A DNA stretch of 64,000 bases. Origin: Bin52 sp965243345. GTDB lineage: Bacteria > Pseudomonadota > Alphaproteobacteria > Thalassobaculales > Thalassobaculaceae. Location: NCBI GenBank assembly GCA_965243345.1, contig CBDEUR010000003.1, positions 2,418,001-2,482,000 of the forward strand, written 5' to 3'. A model generated the notes under the pieces. It was not told the origin of the DNA. It saw only the letters and a program-made list of their open reading frames with translations, and ran no database searches. How positions within the stretch are numbered: the first letter of the stretch is position 1; every line of letters begins with the position of its first letter. Positions 63,625 through 64,000 of the stretch are shown here, piece after piece. Position numbers and translations under genes: made by a program.

Positions 63625-64000
63625 CCATCGTCACCGGGTGCGGCTGTGCGTCAACGGCGGATCCGCCGAGGGCAGCGCCGAGCCGCGAACGCTGCTCAGC
63701 GACTTCCTGCGCCACGAGCTCGGCTTGACCGGAACCCACGTCGGGTGCGAACACGGCGTGTGCGGCGCCTGCACCGTCCTGCTCGACGGCCGGCCCGCCC
63801 GGTCCTGCCTGCTCTACGCGGTCCAGGTCGACGGCCGGAGCGTGACCACCGTCGAGGGACTGGCGGGACCGGGTGAGCTGACCGGCCTGCAACGGGCCCT
63901 CGCCCGCCACCATGCCGTCCAGTGCGGCTTCTGCACCCCGGGGATTCTCATGTCGCTCACCTGCCTGCTGGAACAGGACCCCGGCGCCGGCGAGGAGCAG
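63605..64000 (+). CDS. CoxS-type [2Fe-2S] subunit, truncated by the window edge
   Basis: 132 codons are visible. Plant-ferredoxin-type cluster ligands CEHGVCGAC with a later C (SCLLY), then the second cluster domain begins with CGFCTPG. The gene overlaps the CoxM-type stop by 20 bases, and its remaining part (about 30 residues) lies beyond the window. Third subunit of the hydroxylase. Confidence 0.93.
   Translation, partial: MRYLEPDHRHRVRLCVNGGSAEGSAEPRTLLSDFLRHELGLTGTHVGCEHGVCGACTVLLDGRPARSCLLYAVQVDGRSVTTVEGLAGPGELTGLQRALARHHAVQCGFCTPGILMSLTCLLEQDPGAGEEQ

Overview
The window is GC-rich, densely coded DNA. Its gene families suggest an aerobic, probably marine or soil, heterotrophic alphaproteobacterium that can also oxidise reduced sulfur. 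The evidence is a Paracoccus-type sox cluster, a Rieske/dimethylglycine-dehydrogenase methylamine locus, HcnB/HcnC-type amino-acid dehydrogenases, a CO/xanthine-dehydrogenase-like hydroxylase and a branched-chain amino acid (Liv) ABC importer. I saw no rRNA, tRNA or CRISPR array. Taxonomy below the class level is not supported by what I can see.

Layout. (1) 1-3.3 kb: the end of an HlyD/EmrA adaptor and an EmrB-type MFS exporter, then a carboxymuconolactone-decarboxylase-like protein, a GST and the tail of a broken DUF4143 ATPase. (2) 3.7-10.05 kb: recQ, then a small defence-like patch (AbiEi/AbiEii toxin-antitoxin with an operator-like inverted repeat, and the start of a broken tcmP), a GNAT acetyltransferase and a DMT exporter. 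(3) 10.4-16.7 kb: an RpiR-controlled quaternary-amine locus made of an MttB-family methyltransferase, a Rieske oxygenase and a divergent DMGDH-type flavoprotein. A Baeyer-Villiger-type monooxygenase follows at 17.3-19.0 kb. (4) 19.1-35.0 kb: a sox locus, soxXYZABCDEF on the minus strand, with soxV and truncated soxW, divergent soxS, and an ArsR-type soxR further away. It is disturbed in three places: a soxH-like MBL pseudogene at the far end, a 1.3-kb tnpB element in the soxX leader, and a sulfatase block at the broken end of soxW. (5) 35-50 kb: a hydroxyacid dehydrogenase, a GST, an AcoX-like kinase, diverged GcvPA/GcvPB homologues, two DAO flavoproteins, an HcnB-like [2Fe-2S]/FAD protein, two DHDPS-family aldolases, an SDR and a TIM-barrel isomerase. 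(6) 50.7-64 kb: an SDR, a complete Liv ABC importer, an isonitrile-hydratase-like DJ-1 protein, a PhyH dioxygenase, a third DHDPS plus a DHDPS fragment, and a CoxL-CoxG fusion with CoxM and the start of CoxS.

How it works together. Region 4 would oxidise thiosulfate or sulfite in the periplasm (SoxXA/YZ/B/CD), with SoxV/W/S keeping the carriers reduced. Regions 3, 5 and 6 look like modules that import and dismantle small N-containing organics: demethylation, deamination, retro-aldol or dehydratase steps, and reduction. No single substrate can be named.

The best candidates for something new are two. One is the tnpB element, which has about 32-nt terminal inverted repeats and a 9-11 bp flanking direct repeat, features not expected of IS200/IS605 elements, and sits exactly at the soxX ribosome-binding site. 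The other is the GcvPA/GcvPB-like pair, whose active-site motifs are changed and which lies with an AcoX-like kinase, a DAO and a DHDPS but without GcvH or GcvT. All coordinates and motifs were read by eye. Family names come from recognised motifs, not from database searches.
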